Source of the DNA: Adiantum capillus-veneris
Lineage: Eukaryota; Streptophyta; Polypodiopsida; Polypodiales; Pteridaceae
Length of the DNA stretch: 64,000 bases
Assembly: GCA_014529385.2 (NCBI GenBank)
Contig: CM043962.1
Span: 124,108,470-124,172,469 of the forward strand
Direction of reading: 5' to 3'
This document shows positions 45,082-55,332 of the stretch, piece after piece (the first letter of the stretch is position 1; each line of letters starts with the position of its first letter). Under the pieces are notes generated by a model, which ran no database searches, was not told where the DNA came from, and worked only from the letters and a program-made list of their open reading frames with translations. The position numbers were made by a program, and so were the translations under genes.

Positions 45082-47142
45082 TTACTGAGTAAACCTCCTC
45101 CATTGTGAAAGTTTCAATAAGCACCCCCCAGGATCAAAGATCTTGAAATATCTTTCCCTAAGAGAGATGTATGGTATGGAATCACTTACTGATTTCGGTT
45201 GAAGAAACTTGTAGATTTTACTGTTGTCCATCATTGCATCTATCACTATGAATGTGATATAAAAGATTGGTCGCTCTTCCTCTTGTGTAAAGTTGATGTA
45301 TCTGCTACGATCTTCAAGAGCTTGTATGAGCAAATTCCTGAACTGTAGCTCATAAAATTCATTCAACGTGGGTAGGCTCATCAAGTCAAAAATTCTATGA
45401 CCTTCATGATTTAGGAAATCTTGATCCATGCTTCCAGCTGCTATTGGAAGATATTGCAAATAGGTTACCACATAAGTAGATAATAGATGAAGGTTTCTAT
45501 TGCTTCCAACACATTGGAAGAGAATAGATTTTGGTACTGATTGGTGAAATATCCACATGTAGCAATCAACAAGTTTTTCATCTATGATGAAGACCAGAAT
45601 CATCACAATGTGCGACCTCCATACACCAAAGAACCAAATGAAGAAGGTTTGGAAACATCCGTTCATCACCAAGTATTCATGTCCTCTTCCACTTAATAAG
45701 GTATGGTACCCCCGATGAAAGGTATATGTGAAGAGAGGAGAAGTTGACTTTGAAGAGGTGAAACCCAATGTGAAGATGATTGGGGCTTCAAAAGCTTGGA
45801 TTTTCTTGCTAAGAGATCGTCCCATGAATGAAGAGCCACCCACTAAAACACCATTGGAGAGAATGATACCCTTCTGATAGTTTCCTTTTATGATTTTATC
45901 TTTTACTACCCTCCCATGTTCTTCATCCCCTTCTAAGCCCCCCCTTTGGCAAGGTTGTAACTCCTCACATTGTACCACCTCAAAGATTGACGGATTACTG
46001 TTTGATTTTGTGAAAACTTTGGCTTCTTGTATTATAGGTTCCTCCATGCTTAACATACATGGGTCATACCAATGCTTTTCAATATCCTCAAACATTTCTT
46101 GAAGATTATCCTCACATGGATTCAACTCACACTCTTCTACTTTGTTTTGGACTTGGCATTCCATGTACACAATCATCTCTTTTTGATCAACGTGGTCTAT
46201 GATCTCCCCACCTATGATTTCATCTTCTTCTTCACTCTCTTCTTTTAGACAAGATACACTCTCAGAACATTCCATAAGATCAAGGTTACCTTCAAGGTCT
46301 TCGTTCTCCATAGAGTCATGTTGCACAAAAGCTTCGTCTGCTCGGACTAGAAATTGATCCTCCACCAAAAGGTTGGATGTATCCATTATTGAATCATCAA
46401 TGCCATTTGAGATATCTTGTGTCAATTTTTGCATGCCTGTGATAAAGGTAGAAGAAAGAGATTCCACATCTGAATCTTGGCCACACACTTTAGCACTTGA
46501 ATAATCAGTTGGCATGTAAGTAACTTCTTCAACATTTGTCGGAGTAGAAGGAGACAAGTATGGAAAAGGAGATGAATCCTTGATAGAAACACTTTCATGA
46601 TGGTTGGTTCTTCCAGTATGATGGAAACCATTTTTGATGTAGAAGTACTTGTGAAACTTCCTTCGGGCAATAGTGACCGCTTCTTCAAAGGTAGAGGGTC
46701 CACTACAAGCAACCTTAGTCTTTAGGAAAGGAGACAAACCCGAAATGAATTGCTCCATTTTTACATAATCTGGAAATGTAGAACTAAACCCACATCCTCC
46801 CCATTGATGAGAAAAAATATCCTCATAAGCATAGTATTCTTCACCATGTTGTTGAAGTCTCCCTAATGAAGCCCATGCTTTCTCCATTGTTGGAAATTTA
46901 GAGAATCTGGTCTTCAAAGCTTTGGAAATTTTGGTATACCCATCTTCAATCTGAGAAGACATACTCCAAAACCATTGCTGAGCGTTGCCTCTAAGGCATA
47001 GCAATAGAAAATCCCCTTTTTCAATGTCATCCCTTTTACGAAGGATACGACAAACCATTCTAACATCATCAAGAAAATCATCAACATCTTCTTCTAGATT
47101 TCCGAAGAAGATTGGGATATCATCAAAGGTATAGCGTGTCAT
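45082..47142 (-). CDS. Gag-like protein of the gag-only element (686 aa)
   Basis: Uninterrupted ATG-to-stop frame. Residues 1-180 form a Gag domain: IPIFFGNLEEDVDDFLDDV, LLLCLRGNAQQWFWS, MEQFISGLSPFLKTKVA and EAVTIARRKFHKYF, matching Gag of elements A and B in spacing (F.G..EDV.DFL, LL..CL...A..W). The middle is acidic. No CCHC knuckle and no protease motif are present. The C-terminal 230 residues contain hydrophobic patches (HIVMILVFIIDEKLVDCYMW) and end ...DPGGCLLKLSQWRRFTQ; they match nothing I know and are not part of usual Gag. That such a long frame is open next to diverged LTRs suggests recent activity or selection. Confidence 0.8.
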   Translation of the reverse strand: MTRYTFDDIPIFFGNLEEDVDDFLDDVRMVCRILRKRDDIEKGDFLLLCLRGNAQQWFWSMSSQIEDGYTKISKALKTRFSKFPTMEKAWASLGRLQQHGEEYYAYEDIFSHQWGGCGFSSTFPDYVKMEQFISGLSPFLKTKVACSGPSTFEEAVTIARRKFHKYFYIKNGFHHTGRTNHHESVSIKDSSPFPYLSPSTPTNVEEVTYMPTDYSSAKVCGQDSDVESLSSTFITGMQKLTQDISNGIDDSIMDTSNLLVEDQFLVRADEAFVQHDSMENEDLEGNLDLMECSESVSCLKEESEEEDEIIGGEIIDHVDQKEMIVYMECQVQNKVEECELNPCEDNLQEMFEDIEKHWYDPCMLSMEEPIIQEAKVFTKSNSNPSIFEVVQCEELQPCQRGGLEGDEEHGRVVKDKIIKGNYQKGIILSNGVLVGGSSFMGRSLSKKIQAFEAPIIFTLGFTSSKSTSPLFTYTFHRGYHTLLSGRGHEYLVMNGCFQTFFIWFFGVWRSHIVMILVFIIDEKLVDCYMWIFHQSVPKSILFQCVGSNRNLHLLSTYVVTYLQYLPIAAGSMDQDFLNHEGHRIFDLMSLPTLNEFYELQFRNLLIQALEDRSRYINFTQEEERPIFYITFIVIDAMMDNSKIYKFLQPKSVSDSIPYISLRERYFKIFDPGGCLLKLSQWRRFTQ

Positions 47143-47433
47143 AGTCTCTCAATGCTAGAACCACACAAAGATTAGTTCCAAACAATCGTTTTCTCTCATG
47201 ACATCAACTAACTACACAAAGTTTTGAAAGGTCTTTCAACATGAATTCTAGATTCTTATGTGAAAATGTTTTTTTCCTTTCTTATGTTATGCTAATCCAA
47301 ACCATATTCTAGATCAATTTTTGTTGCCTTGAAATTAAACTCGGTCATACAAGTTTCATGATTCATATAATCTACTTGATTATGCTAAAATTCAAGCATT
47401 CATGCAATACAACAACAATAAGCACAAAGTCAT
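47143..47433 (-). other. 5' leader of the gag-only element
   Basis: AT-rich leader between PBS and gag ATG. No feature seen. Confidence 0.6.
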
Positions 47434-47451
47434 TCCTCCGTGGGGGCACCA
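47434..47451 (-). promoter_or_regulatory. Primer-binding site of the gag-only element
   Basis: Minus strand TGGTGCCCCCACGGAGGA, three bases from the end of the 5' LTR; identical 18-mer to element A. Confidence 0.8.
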
Positions 47452-47454
47452 ATT

Positions 47455-49589
47455 TGAGGCGGTCCGGGGCGGGCAACAAGAAGAGCGGCCTCTAAACACC
47501 CTTCGAGGATCCCGTGCTGCTCAATTGGGGCTGGCGCAAGCACAATTAGAGACAACAATAACCCATAGCTAGAAACCAAACAAGAAAAGGGGCACCACCT
47601 AGTTGTAGATGCGAACTAGGACACACGTGATATATCCTTGTACTCAAACGCACAAAGAGAGGGGAATGCAAGATAGCCACACACACCAAACACAAAAATT
47701 CACCACGCCAGAGAGAGGTAAAGAGCACAAATCAACTTGAGCAACTCAGTCTTAGCCTTAAAGACTAGATGCACACAAAGCTTGATGAGAAATAGAGAGA
47801 CAACACAAAGCTGGACCTTGTTGCCGATACACAAATTGTCTTAGGGTCACGGGAGCCCTCTCACCGAGCACCCTCTTACAATTGAGTTTTTAGGCAAACA
47901 ATTCAACAAGCCCTCAAACCATCAAGCATGAAATAGCACAACAGACTTCAAGGACAATATACCTTCAACCACGTGATAAGCCAACTTATCAAGTCCATTT
48001 GGAGAGAAGAGTCGTAGTTGCAGCATACAATTGCACCCAAAACTATGAATCTTATTTATGGACAAGAGTAGGCTACAAGTGTGATGCTGAGTATAGTATC
48101 ACTCCACTCCTCCAGATAGCATAATTAACTTCAAGCTTCTCCATGCACCTATGTGTAGTGATGGAATAGAGCACTCACAATGCACACACTCTAGACAACT
48201 AGGCTTGAAGAGTGGTGTGTTATGTGTTGAGAATGGTGTGGTGTGGTGTGATCATGTGATGATTTACAAGGGAGAGAAGGGCTCTATTTATAGGTTTTAC
48301 AAGCCCCGATTAGGATTAGACCTAATCAGGTTTATTTGAAGAAATCAAAGATTATGCATATTTTTTAAATAAAATAAAATAAGGGTGGGTCTCTCTTATC
48401 CTTTGAGTCACATGTATGTGGGCTCAAGGGAAGAGAACTATTGACGATGAAAGGAGAGAGGATTGAGTGAATAATTTGGGAGTGCCTACTCTAGTAGAGG
48501 GTGCATTTTACAATAAGGTTAGTGGTTAGTAGTTAGTAATTATCACTACAAAATATTTACAAAATCATTCACCAAATGGTGAGATATATGATGAGAAAAG
48601 TTAGAGAAGAGATGAGCTTGTAAAGAGAGGTTGAAGCTTTGGAGAAGTTGACATTCACCTTTTTACAGCACCGGAAGAAGAAGCGGTCAGCATGGCGAAG
48701 TAGCGCGTGTCGATGAAGCTATGTTATCCTCAAACCTTGGAAAATTCATGATAAAAGCCTTCATTTGCAGAGGTTAACCTTGGATTTTTGCTGATTTTTT
48801 GAAGTTCTTTACAAAGCTGAAGAGAGTATGGTAATATGGACATATATGTAGAGAGAAAGGGGGACACATAGGGTGTAGAAATGGAGGATGAAGACTATGG
48901 AGGTGTGAGAGAAGTGGCAATGGTGAAGAGGGTGAATTAGGACATGGGGGTTTTAGGTGTGGGAGTGGGAAGGAGAGGGAGGAGTGTGTAAGAGTGAGTA
49001 GGTGTGTGGAAGGGTGAGAGAAATAGGAAGATTTTTTGGTGTATGAGGTGGCAGTTTTGAAGTCGGCCATAAATTTCATGTAAAATCGCCGTTGAATTCA
49101 AAATTTATGAAAAATACTTCAGCTCACGAGCTACGATTTGTCTTTTGAAAGTATCCTCAAAATTCGAGCAAAAAGCTTTCCCTGCAGAACCTAGTAAAGC
49201 TTGAAGTGGGCCACTATTTGTTTCTTTTTCCTTTGTAGTCTTCCAAGTGAGCCCCCCATACATCAACCATGACCTAATATTTCCAAGGAGCTTGCACACA
49301 TGTACGGTATAGGATAAGTATCAAATATAATATATACTTGTGGGGTAAGAAGATAGGCTAGCTAGTCATGAAAAATGGACACATGGGATGCATGGTGGCA
49401 AAAAATATATAAAATAAAAGAAGGAAAATCATGAGGGAAGGGACTCTCAGTTATTCTCTACTTTGAGTAATTCATGGAATTTATTTGAAGATAAAATCTA
49501 TGTACTTGTGAATATTAAATTGGGAGGGATGGAAAAAAATAAATAAATAAATATGACGGAGCCGATAAGGTTATTGGTGAATTTTTACA
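47455..49589 (-). repeat. 5' LTR (right copy) of the gag-only element
   Basis: Near-identical to 42383-44493, with about 60 extra bases near 49271-49330 and a few other indels. Confidence 0.88.
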
Positions 49590-49920
49590 ATGAAAGAAAC
49601 AGGTACAATGACGACAGTCCCAAGCCGGAATGGTTGGATGCAGAGGAGTGCATGGGGATTGCACGAGAGACACAAGACAATCCTCAGAGATTTTAGTAGT
49701 AGAGAGATGTAGCCAGAGCACGTTTGGAGTGCTGGAGCGTCACATCTTGGGAGTGGAGGCGATCATACGCTTCAACATGAGTTTCTAAGTATTATACGTA
49801 TGCTTGAAACTATGGAAAATATATATGTTATTTGAAGATTTATCTAATGATTAAACCATAATTTTGCAAGAAGTTGCCGTGAAGCGTCTTCCAACACGTC
49901 GAGAGGAGAAGTATGGGTAC
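49590..49920 (+). pseudogene. Unassigned coding-like fragment, left part
   Basis: Reads NDDSPKPEWLDAEECMGIA before a row of stops (TTTTAGTAGTAG). Near its end KRLPTRREEKYG stands directly before the copia mini-element. Looks like remains of a transposon gene; family not identified. It continues at 52606 beyond the insertion. Confidence 0.3.
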
Positions 49921-50050
49921 TGCTGAGCTATATATAGTGTCTCTATATATAGCACCCTGGTCCCCTCTATATAAACTCATCTTGTGTAGTCATTGGACAC
50001 ACTTTGGGGTTTGCAGTTTTGGTGTCATCTCTCTCTCCTCTCGTCTACAG
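49921..50050 (+). repeat. 5' LTR of the copia mini-element (end unclear)
   Basis: About 130 bp similar to 52447-52575 (CTATATATAGCACCCTGGTC, GTGTAGTCATTGGACACAC). The last 25 bp of the 3' copy are not found here, so this LTR end has been changed; no PBS is visible. Confidence 0.75.
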
Positions 50051-51599
50051 GCATCGATAGAAGAACCTAAGATAGAAGAAGCTAAGTCTCTTGTTCTTTT
50101 GAGTTTACAATTGCATATCGTTTCCAAGTTTAATTGGCGTTGATATTGTTACGTATCATAGAGTTGACACGTAGTTATGAATTATTTAAGGTATGCCTCT
50201 CTGCATGGAGGCTAGAGGGTCCTGATTATGTATTGGAGGCCTAGCTTTGTTTGATTCAGCTAGCTCATGGGCACTTGAAGCAATTATAGTAGAAGTGCAT
50301 AGCGATGGCAAAGAGTAGCTTTGTGAAGCCTGACATGCAAACACAATCCAGCGACTGTTTTGCAGAAGAAAGTTTGATGTTAAAGGTTAAGCAAAATAGA
50401 GGCTAGTGGTTAATAGCAGAGAGCCATATTGCAGGAATCACCTAGCTCTTCAATAGCGCCTTGCTATAGGGACCATCAAAGCTGGGCTAAGAACTGGGTT
50501 GGCAGCCCTGTAAGCGTGGTTTAGGGCTCACCTAGCTGTGAGCATGGGCTCCCTGATTAGGGATCATCCTTCTTTCTCAATGAGGCGATATAATTAGCAC
50601 TCGTCGACGCTCGCCCTATCTTTAGAAGTATTTAGTAAATTTAGAACTTATCTTTGTGTGCAGCTTTCTCTGCAAGCTATCCGGGTGATGCTATTACAAA
50701 GATGCCAAATAGCGTAGCAGAAACCATCTATTCTATAGTTTAAGCTATCAAGCCGTCATTTCCTTCGTACACAATCAACCTTGCCCTGTCGTACACTATT
50801 GAGAGTGATCTACTCCCATACTGAGGAAGACGAGCTTGCAGCCTCCATGGCCGTCGATCACGTCAGGTGCGCTCTTTCCTATAAGGTTGCAAATTTCAAT
50901 CAGATTGGCGTGATGGTGTGGACTCATCCTCACAGGGACTATATTTGCATGAGGCTCAGGAAATCTACGATTAATCTAGTTGACTCACGCTCAGGAAAGC
51001 TGCAATTATATGTATATATATTTTGTACGCCTTATTATGGCACTAAAAACCTTCATGAAAATCACTTCGTGTTCTAAATACCCACCAGCGTCTTTGTGAT
51101 GCCAAATAAAGAGGTGCTAAAAATAGCCAGCACTGAATTAATAGGACCAGTGCTATCTCTGTCGACCAGTGCTTGAGACGGGTGCACCACATAATGTGAA
51201 GAGCCCCTGGGCACGTCGGACATTGCTCCTCCATCCCCTCTAGTTTCATGGATTACATGAGATATGGATTTTAAAAGCAAGTTTTTTAACGTTGTTTCCC
51301 ACGCTAAGATGGAAGTTGTCTTGCGGATGCTTTTTACGAGGAGAGATTAGATCTACTACATCTTGAGTTCACCAACTTGAGCTCCATGATTTCATGGGTA
51401 AGGCTACATGATGCGTTTTTATTATCTTCATCCATGGTTCGAGGTGAGATTATTTGTTGTGTTTTTATTTTCTCCATTGATAATGTCTTTGGTTCTTGAC
51501 ACATGCTACTAATCTCGTCACTATTTTTCATAAAATATTTCACGTGATTTTACAAAGCAATTATCTATTGACTCGTCATTATCTTGAGGTTTTGCAGAT
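50051..51599. other. Interior of the copia mini-element, no recognised gene
   Basis: A 98-codon frame at 50781-51077 (SHTEEDELAASMAVDHVRC, HRDYICMRLRKSTINLVD) is the only candidate. It has no known motif and might be captured host sequence or chance. The rest is non-coding. Confidence 0.4.
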
Positions 51600-51965
51600 T
51601 TTTCACAAAACTAGATTCTGTAATTCCATGGTATGGAAAGCCATGATGGTGATTACTATTTTACAATTTTTTATTTGATTTGAAGAAAACGTCTCTGATG
51701 CCATGGTACGTAAAACCATGATGATTGGTATTTCAAAGCTTTTCTGAGCGTCTCTTATGCCACGGTGAATAACGTGATGCCATGGTACGTAAAGCTATGA
51801 TGATTGGTATTTCAAAGTTTTTATTTGTTGAAAGTGTCTCTGATGCCATGGTACGTAAATCCATGATGATTACTATTTATTTTTATTTTTATTTTTCTAG
51901 GCGTCTTAATGCCATAGTGAACAGCATGATGCCATGGTACGTAAAGCCATGATGATAATAGTTGT
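51600..51965. repeat. Tandem repeat with GATGCCATGGTACGTAAAGC
   Basis: Five imperfect copies (near 51627, 51699, 51779, 51846, 51931) of a unit with GATGCCATGGTACGTAAAGC followed by CATGATGATT, spaced 65-85 bp, some with TATTTCAAAG. It lies inside the mini-element. Confidence 0.85.
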
Positions 51966-52437
51966 TAGTTGAGATCATTGAGGTCCCAATGTATTTATTA
52001 CATGCCAACTTTGTATATATTTGTGCACAAGTGATACCATTGATGTTACGTTTGTTTCTATGTCGTCTCTAGAGCGGCGTCGCGAACCGTCTCTAAGGAT
52101 AATGTGATGTATTTATTTGTAACCTTCACAACTCGATATGTTTTTCTTGAGTTGATATGTTTTTACAGAACTTAAATCACATAAAGCAATATGTACGGAG
52201 GCTCAAGGATGTTGAAGTTTCTCTACCAAAGAATTTGCAGTAGCTCAATCGTCTATATCTTGGATTATAAGAAGACCCTTGAAAGAAATCATTGTAAAAC
52301 AGGAGTGATGTAGCTCCTTTGAACATTGTAAATGTACATTTGAATTTTTTTAATATAACCATGGGTATATATAGAGCTGTGGGTTTTTCCCTTGAGCCCC
52401 CAAGGGTTTTTTCATCCACAATTAGGGACCTTCATTT

Positions 52438-52446
52438 GAGTGGTGG
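52438..52446 (+). promoter_or_regulatory. Polypurine tract of the mini-element
   Basis: GAGTGGTGG immediately before the 3' LTR; the copia element has GAGTGGGGG in the same place. Confidence 0.6.
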
Positions 52447-52600
52447 TGTTGAGCTATATATAGTGTCTCTATATATAGCACCCTGGTCCCCTCTATATAA
52501 AATCATCTCGTGTAGTCATTGGACACACTTCGGGGTTTGTAGTTTTGGTGTCATCTCTCTCTCCTCTCGTCTACATGCGTTCTCTCCCTCCGGTTCAACA
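52447..52600 (+). repeat. 3' LTR of the copia mini-element
   Basis: 154 bp, TGTTGAGC...GGTTCAACA, next to the GGTAC duplication. The ending resembles CTCAACA of the copia element. Confidence 0.78.
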
Positions 52601-52605
52601 GGTAC

Positions 52606-52664
52606 AAGCATGGACGTGTGGCCCTTTTGACCCAGCTGCATGAGGAGGGAGAGGACGTCGACTA
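52606..52664 (+). pseudogene. Unassigned coding-like fragment, right part
   Basis: Without the mini-element and one copy of the 5-bp duplication, the frame before 49920 would continue here with KHGRVALLTQLHEEGEDVD and a stop. Probably the C-terminus of the interrupted transposon gene. Confidence 0.35.
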
Positions 52665-52724
52665 GGAGGCATTACCATGAGGGTATTCTCACTCAGTGAT
52701 TGTTTGCATATGTACAGCTTTGTA

Positions 52725-53000
52725 GTGCATATGTTTATGGTTTATGGTTATGTTTATGGTATGGCACAGATGCTATGGTTAAGATTTTGCAGTCAAGTTA
52801 AGGTTATGGTTTTTCTATGATGGTATGGTAATTATGTGATGGTGATGGTTATGGTTATGGTTATGCAATGATAGTATGGTTGTTATGGTTATGGTATGAC
52901 AAGCAAGTTATGGTAATCGTTATGGTATGGCAAAAAGGTTATGTTTATGGTTTTGCAGTTTTTGACTCATGTTTTAATTATGGTTATAAAATCTTTATGC
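52725..53000. repeat. Degenerate (GGTTAT)n repeat
   Basis: Dozens of GGTTATGGT, GGTATGG and GTTTATGG words in tandem, with ATGGCA and AAGCAAGTTA interruptions. Confidence 0.85.
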
Positions 53001-53214
53001 CATTATGCCATGATCAAGATTTTGATTTTGTGGTTACGCTTTTCTTACAGTTTTGCTAATTGCCATACACTCGCTCTTTAGCGTCAGCTTGTAGGTGGAG
53101 TGCGGTTGCTTGTACACGCTTCCTTTGGGCAGAGAGGCCTGTTTTCTTTTGCTGCAGTACATGTAGCATTAGTTCCCATCCCTCTTTGTCCAAAAAACAT
53201 TTGCAGCTTTAGTT

Positions 53215-53471
53215 GTCGGTATAGATTACAGTATAAGTGTCGGTATAGTCCTCGGTAGCCGCATCGAAATATGCTATAGTATTATCGGCGGTTATTTCAT
53301 TGCATATTTTGACACTCATTTCATGGGGTATTTTGACGCTTAGTACACCGGTACTTACACCGATGTTACAATACCGGCGTCTCTTCCGAGGCCTATTTCA
53401 ACGCTTTTTAGTTTTAAAACTAACTTTTTTTGTCGGTTTTTGCACCGATTTTTGCGCGGCGTGTTGTAGTG
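53215..53471 (+). mobile_element. Right end of a CACTA (En/Spm-like) element
   Basis: Terminates in GCGTGTTGTAGTG (53459-53471), the classic CACTA inverted end. It is preceded by subterminal copies of GTCGGTATAG / ACCGATGTT / CACCGGTA in both orientations, as in CACTA subterminal regions. ACT follows (possible 3-bp duplication). The matching left end is not in the window, probably lost or displaced by the insertions at 42-52 kb. Confidence 0.55.
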
Positions 53472-53772
53472 ACTAGTGTGCTCTTTTATTTTCTTGCAAA
53501 ATTTTTAACGCAAAAAACATCTTGTTTGTGCTGCACGCCAAAAGCCTCCCATTTTGTAGCAGGAAAACTGCTTGGGAGCATCAAATCAATGCTTTTATTG
53601 CACTTGATGATTATTAGGTCAGTGACAGATCCAATTTTTTGTCATGAGGAGGTAGGAGAGCATCGTGCACACGACCTAACCCTATGTTGAACGGTGGACT
53701 CAAGTTGCAACAACCCCATATCTAGTAATAGGACAACCATTTCATAAGAGGTGTGTCTCTCTCTACAACCCT
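53472..53772. other. No recognised feature
   Basis: Mixed-composition DNA between the CACTA end and the compound microsatellite; only short random frames. Confidence 0.5.
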
Positions 53773-53780
53773 TGCGTAGA

Positions 53781-53839
<59 letters not shown>

Positions 53840-53851
53840 GCCTTGCCCTCT

Positions 53852-53913
<62 letters not shown>

Positions 53914-53930
53914 TACAAGCCGTGCCCTCT

Positions 53931-53981
<51 letters not shown>

Positions 53982-54157
53982 CCTTGCACAGGTTCTACAA
54001 TCATACATTTGCCTTGCTAGCTTCACGATCGATGACACTGCCTTGCTCCACTTATCCTTGTATAGTTTCATGTTAATCGTTCTACCCCTTAATATTCTCC
54101 CTTTGCAGATTTTTACATAGTTTCAAGGGCATTCCAAGCCTCCAAGGCCTTGCACAG

Positions 54158-54241
<84 letters not shown>

Positions 54242-54287
54242 TCTCTCTCTGTCTCACACACACACACACACTCAGCCTTGCACAGTA

Positions 54288-54365
<78 letters not shown>

Positions 54366-54373
54366 ACACACAC
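53773..54373. repeat. Compound (CT)n-(CA)n microsatellite modules
   Basis: At least five modules, each with a unique lead (AGCCTTGCCCTCTCCCTCCC or GCCTTGCACAG) followed by a CT run and usually a CA run. One module ends in GT instead of CA. The open frames here are repeat artefacts. Confidence 0.95.
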
Positions 54374-54478
54374 ACACTCAGTCTTGCAGAGTATCTCTCG
54401 TTCTCTCTCTGTCAGAGATTCTCTCACATCAACATGTTATTAATGGCCTCTAAAATTTCACATGGATGTTTTGCTAAG

Positions 54479-54621
54479 TGTTGGAGCTATATATGGCTCA
54501 CTCTACTCAACTTGGTCTCACCTATATATTTGTATCTTGTCCTCAATATGAATCAGTCTTTGGGAGCGTATATGGTATGTCTCTTGTTTAGTCTCTCTCT
54601 CTTTCTCTCTACATCTCAACA
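54479..54621 (+). repeat. 5' LTR of the copia element
   Basis: TGTTGGAGCTATATATGGC...ACATCTCAACA, with TATATA elements near its start. Equal in length to the 3' LTR and differing at about four positions. Confidence 0.95.
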
Positions 54622-54639
54622 TAGTATCAGAGCGGTAAC
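54622..54639 (+). promoter_or_regulatory. Primer-binding site of the copia element
   Basis: TAGTATCAGAGCGGTAAC directly after the LTR; GTATCAGAGC is the usual plant copia site complementary to initiator tRNA-Met. Confidence 0.88.
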
Positions 54640-55332
54640 GATCACGCGCCGATTCAATTCATGGTGACAAAACAGTATGTGTATGTGATTCGCACGTAAG
54701 ATTCAAAATTGCTACAAATTTTATTTTTTGAGCGTTGATTCTTGTTAACTGTGGTTGTTTTGTGTTAAGAAGAATATGATTAGTGTTTTGTGTGGTGTTT
54801 ATTGCTAATCAATCTAATCGTTGATTACGTTTTCCGGGAAAAGCCCAATGGAGCACGGGAAAAGCACAATGGCGCTTTTCATCCAAAACTTGTTCATCTC
54901 CTCGAGCTCTTCGATTTGAGTTGTAGTTTTGCGTCAATCGGAGTTCGCAACAGAAAGTTATGCTGTTTTCACTACAATTGAGCTTGACGCAGCTTTCTTC
55001 GTCGTACTTCTTCGTGAAGCGTCCGGGATCGTTTTTCTAATTTTGGCATTAACTTTTTCAAGAAAATTTAGCTTTTTGCTATTCGTATTGTGGCCATCAA
55101 TCTTGCGTCTCATGCCACTCTATTTTGAGGACTCTTTTATTATTAACGTCGCCTTTACCCTGCCTTTTTGGGTGACGTCTCTCACATCTTTGGACGTTCC
55201 TTGAGCATCCTTCTTGCGTTTATCGTTGAAAGAACGCAGTCCTCATATTTCTCTCATTCTCAATTGCGGCCTTCACCATATATGGTGTGCAGATTCTGCG
55301 ATCTTATCTTATACGTCTTCTCGCAACAAGAT
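54640..55332 (+). other. 5' leader of the copia element
   Basis: Leader of about 690 bp with no recognised coding content; short frames only. Confidence 0.6.

Larger units (their letters stand above)
42383..49589 (-). mobile_element. Gag-only (non-autonomous) LTR retrotransposon
   Basis: Two long direct repeats of 2.11 and 2.14 kb (42383-44493 and 47455-49589) flank 2.96 kb containing a single long gag ORF on the minus strand. The PBS next to the right-hand repeat, read on the minus strand, is TGGTGCCCCCACGGAGGA, identical to that of element A. There is no protease, RT or integrase. The Gag N-terminus resembles that of elements A and B, so a Tat-like element probably supplied Pol. No target duplication was found, and there is no clear polypurine tract beside the left repeat. 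Confidence 0.82.
49921..52600 (+). mobile_element. Copia-derived mini-element (non-autonomous)
   Basis: Terminal direct repeats begin TGCTGAGCTATATATAGTG (49921) and TGTTGAGCTATATATAGTG (52447). GGTAC is found at 49916-49920 and again at 52601-52605, a 5-bp target duplication. The 3' end (GGGTTTTTCCCTTGAGC..., GAGTGGTGG polypurine tract, LTR start) is clearly related to the end of the copia element at 59.7 kb. No gag or pol is left inside. Confidence 0.78.

Noticed and set aside
43470-48560. CACTACAA near 43474 and 48543 as CACTA ends
   Set aside because: Both are the same position inside the two LTR copies of the gag-only element, with no subterminal repeats or duplication.
53642-54443. Ser-Leu or Arg-Glu repeat frames
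   Set aside because: Pure CT/GA repeat artefacts.
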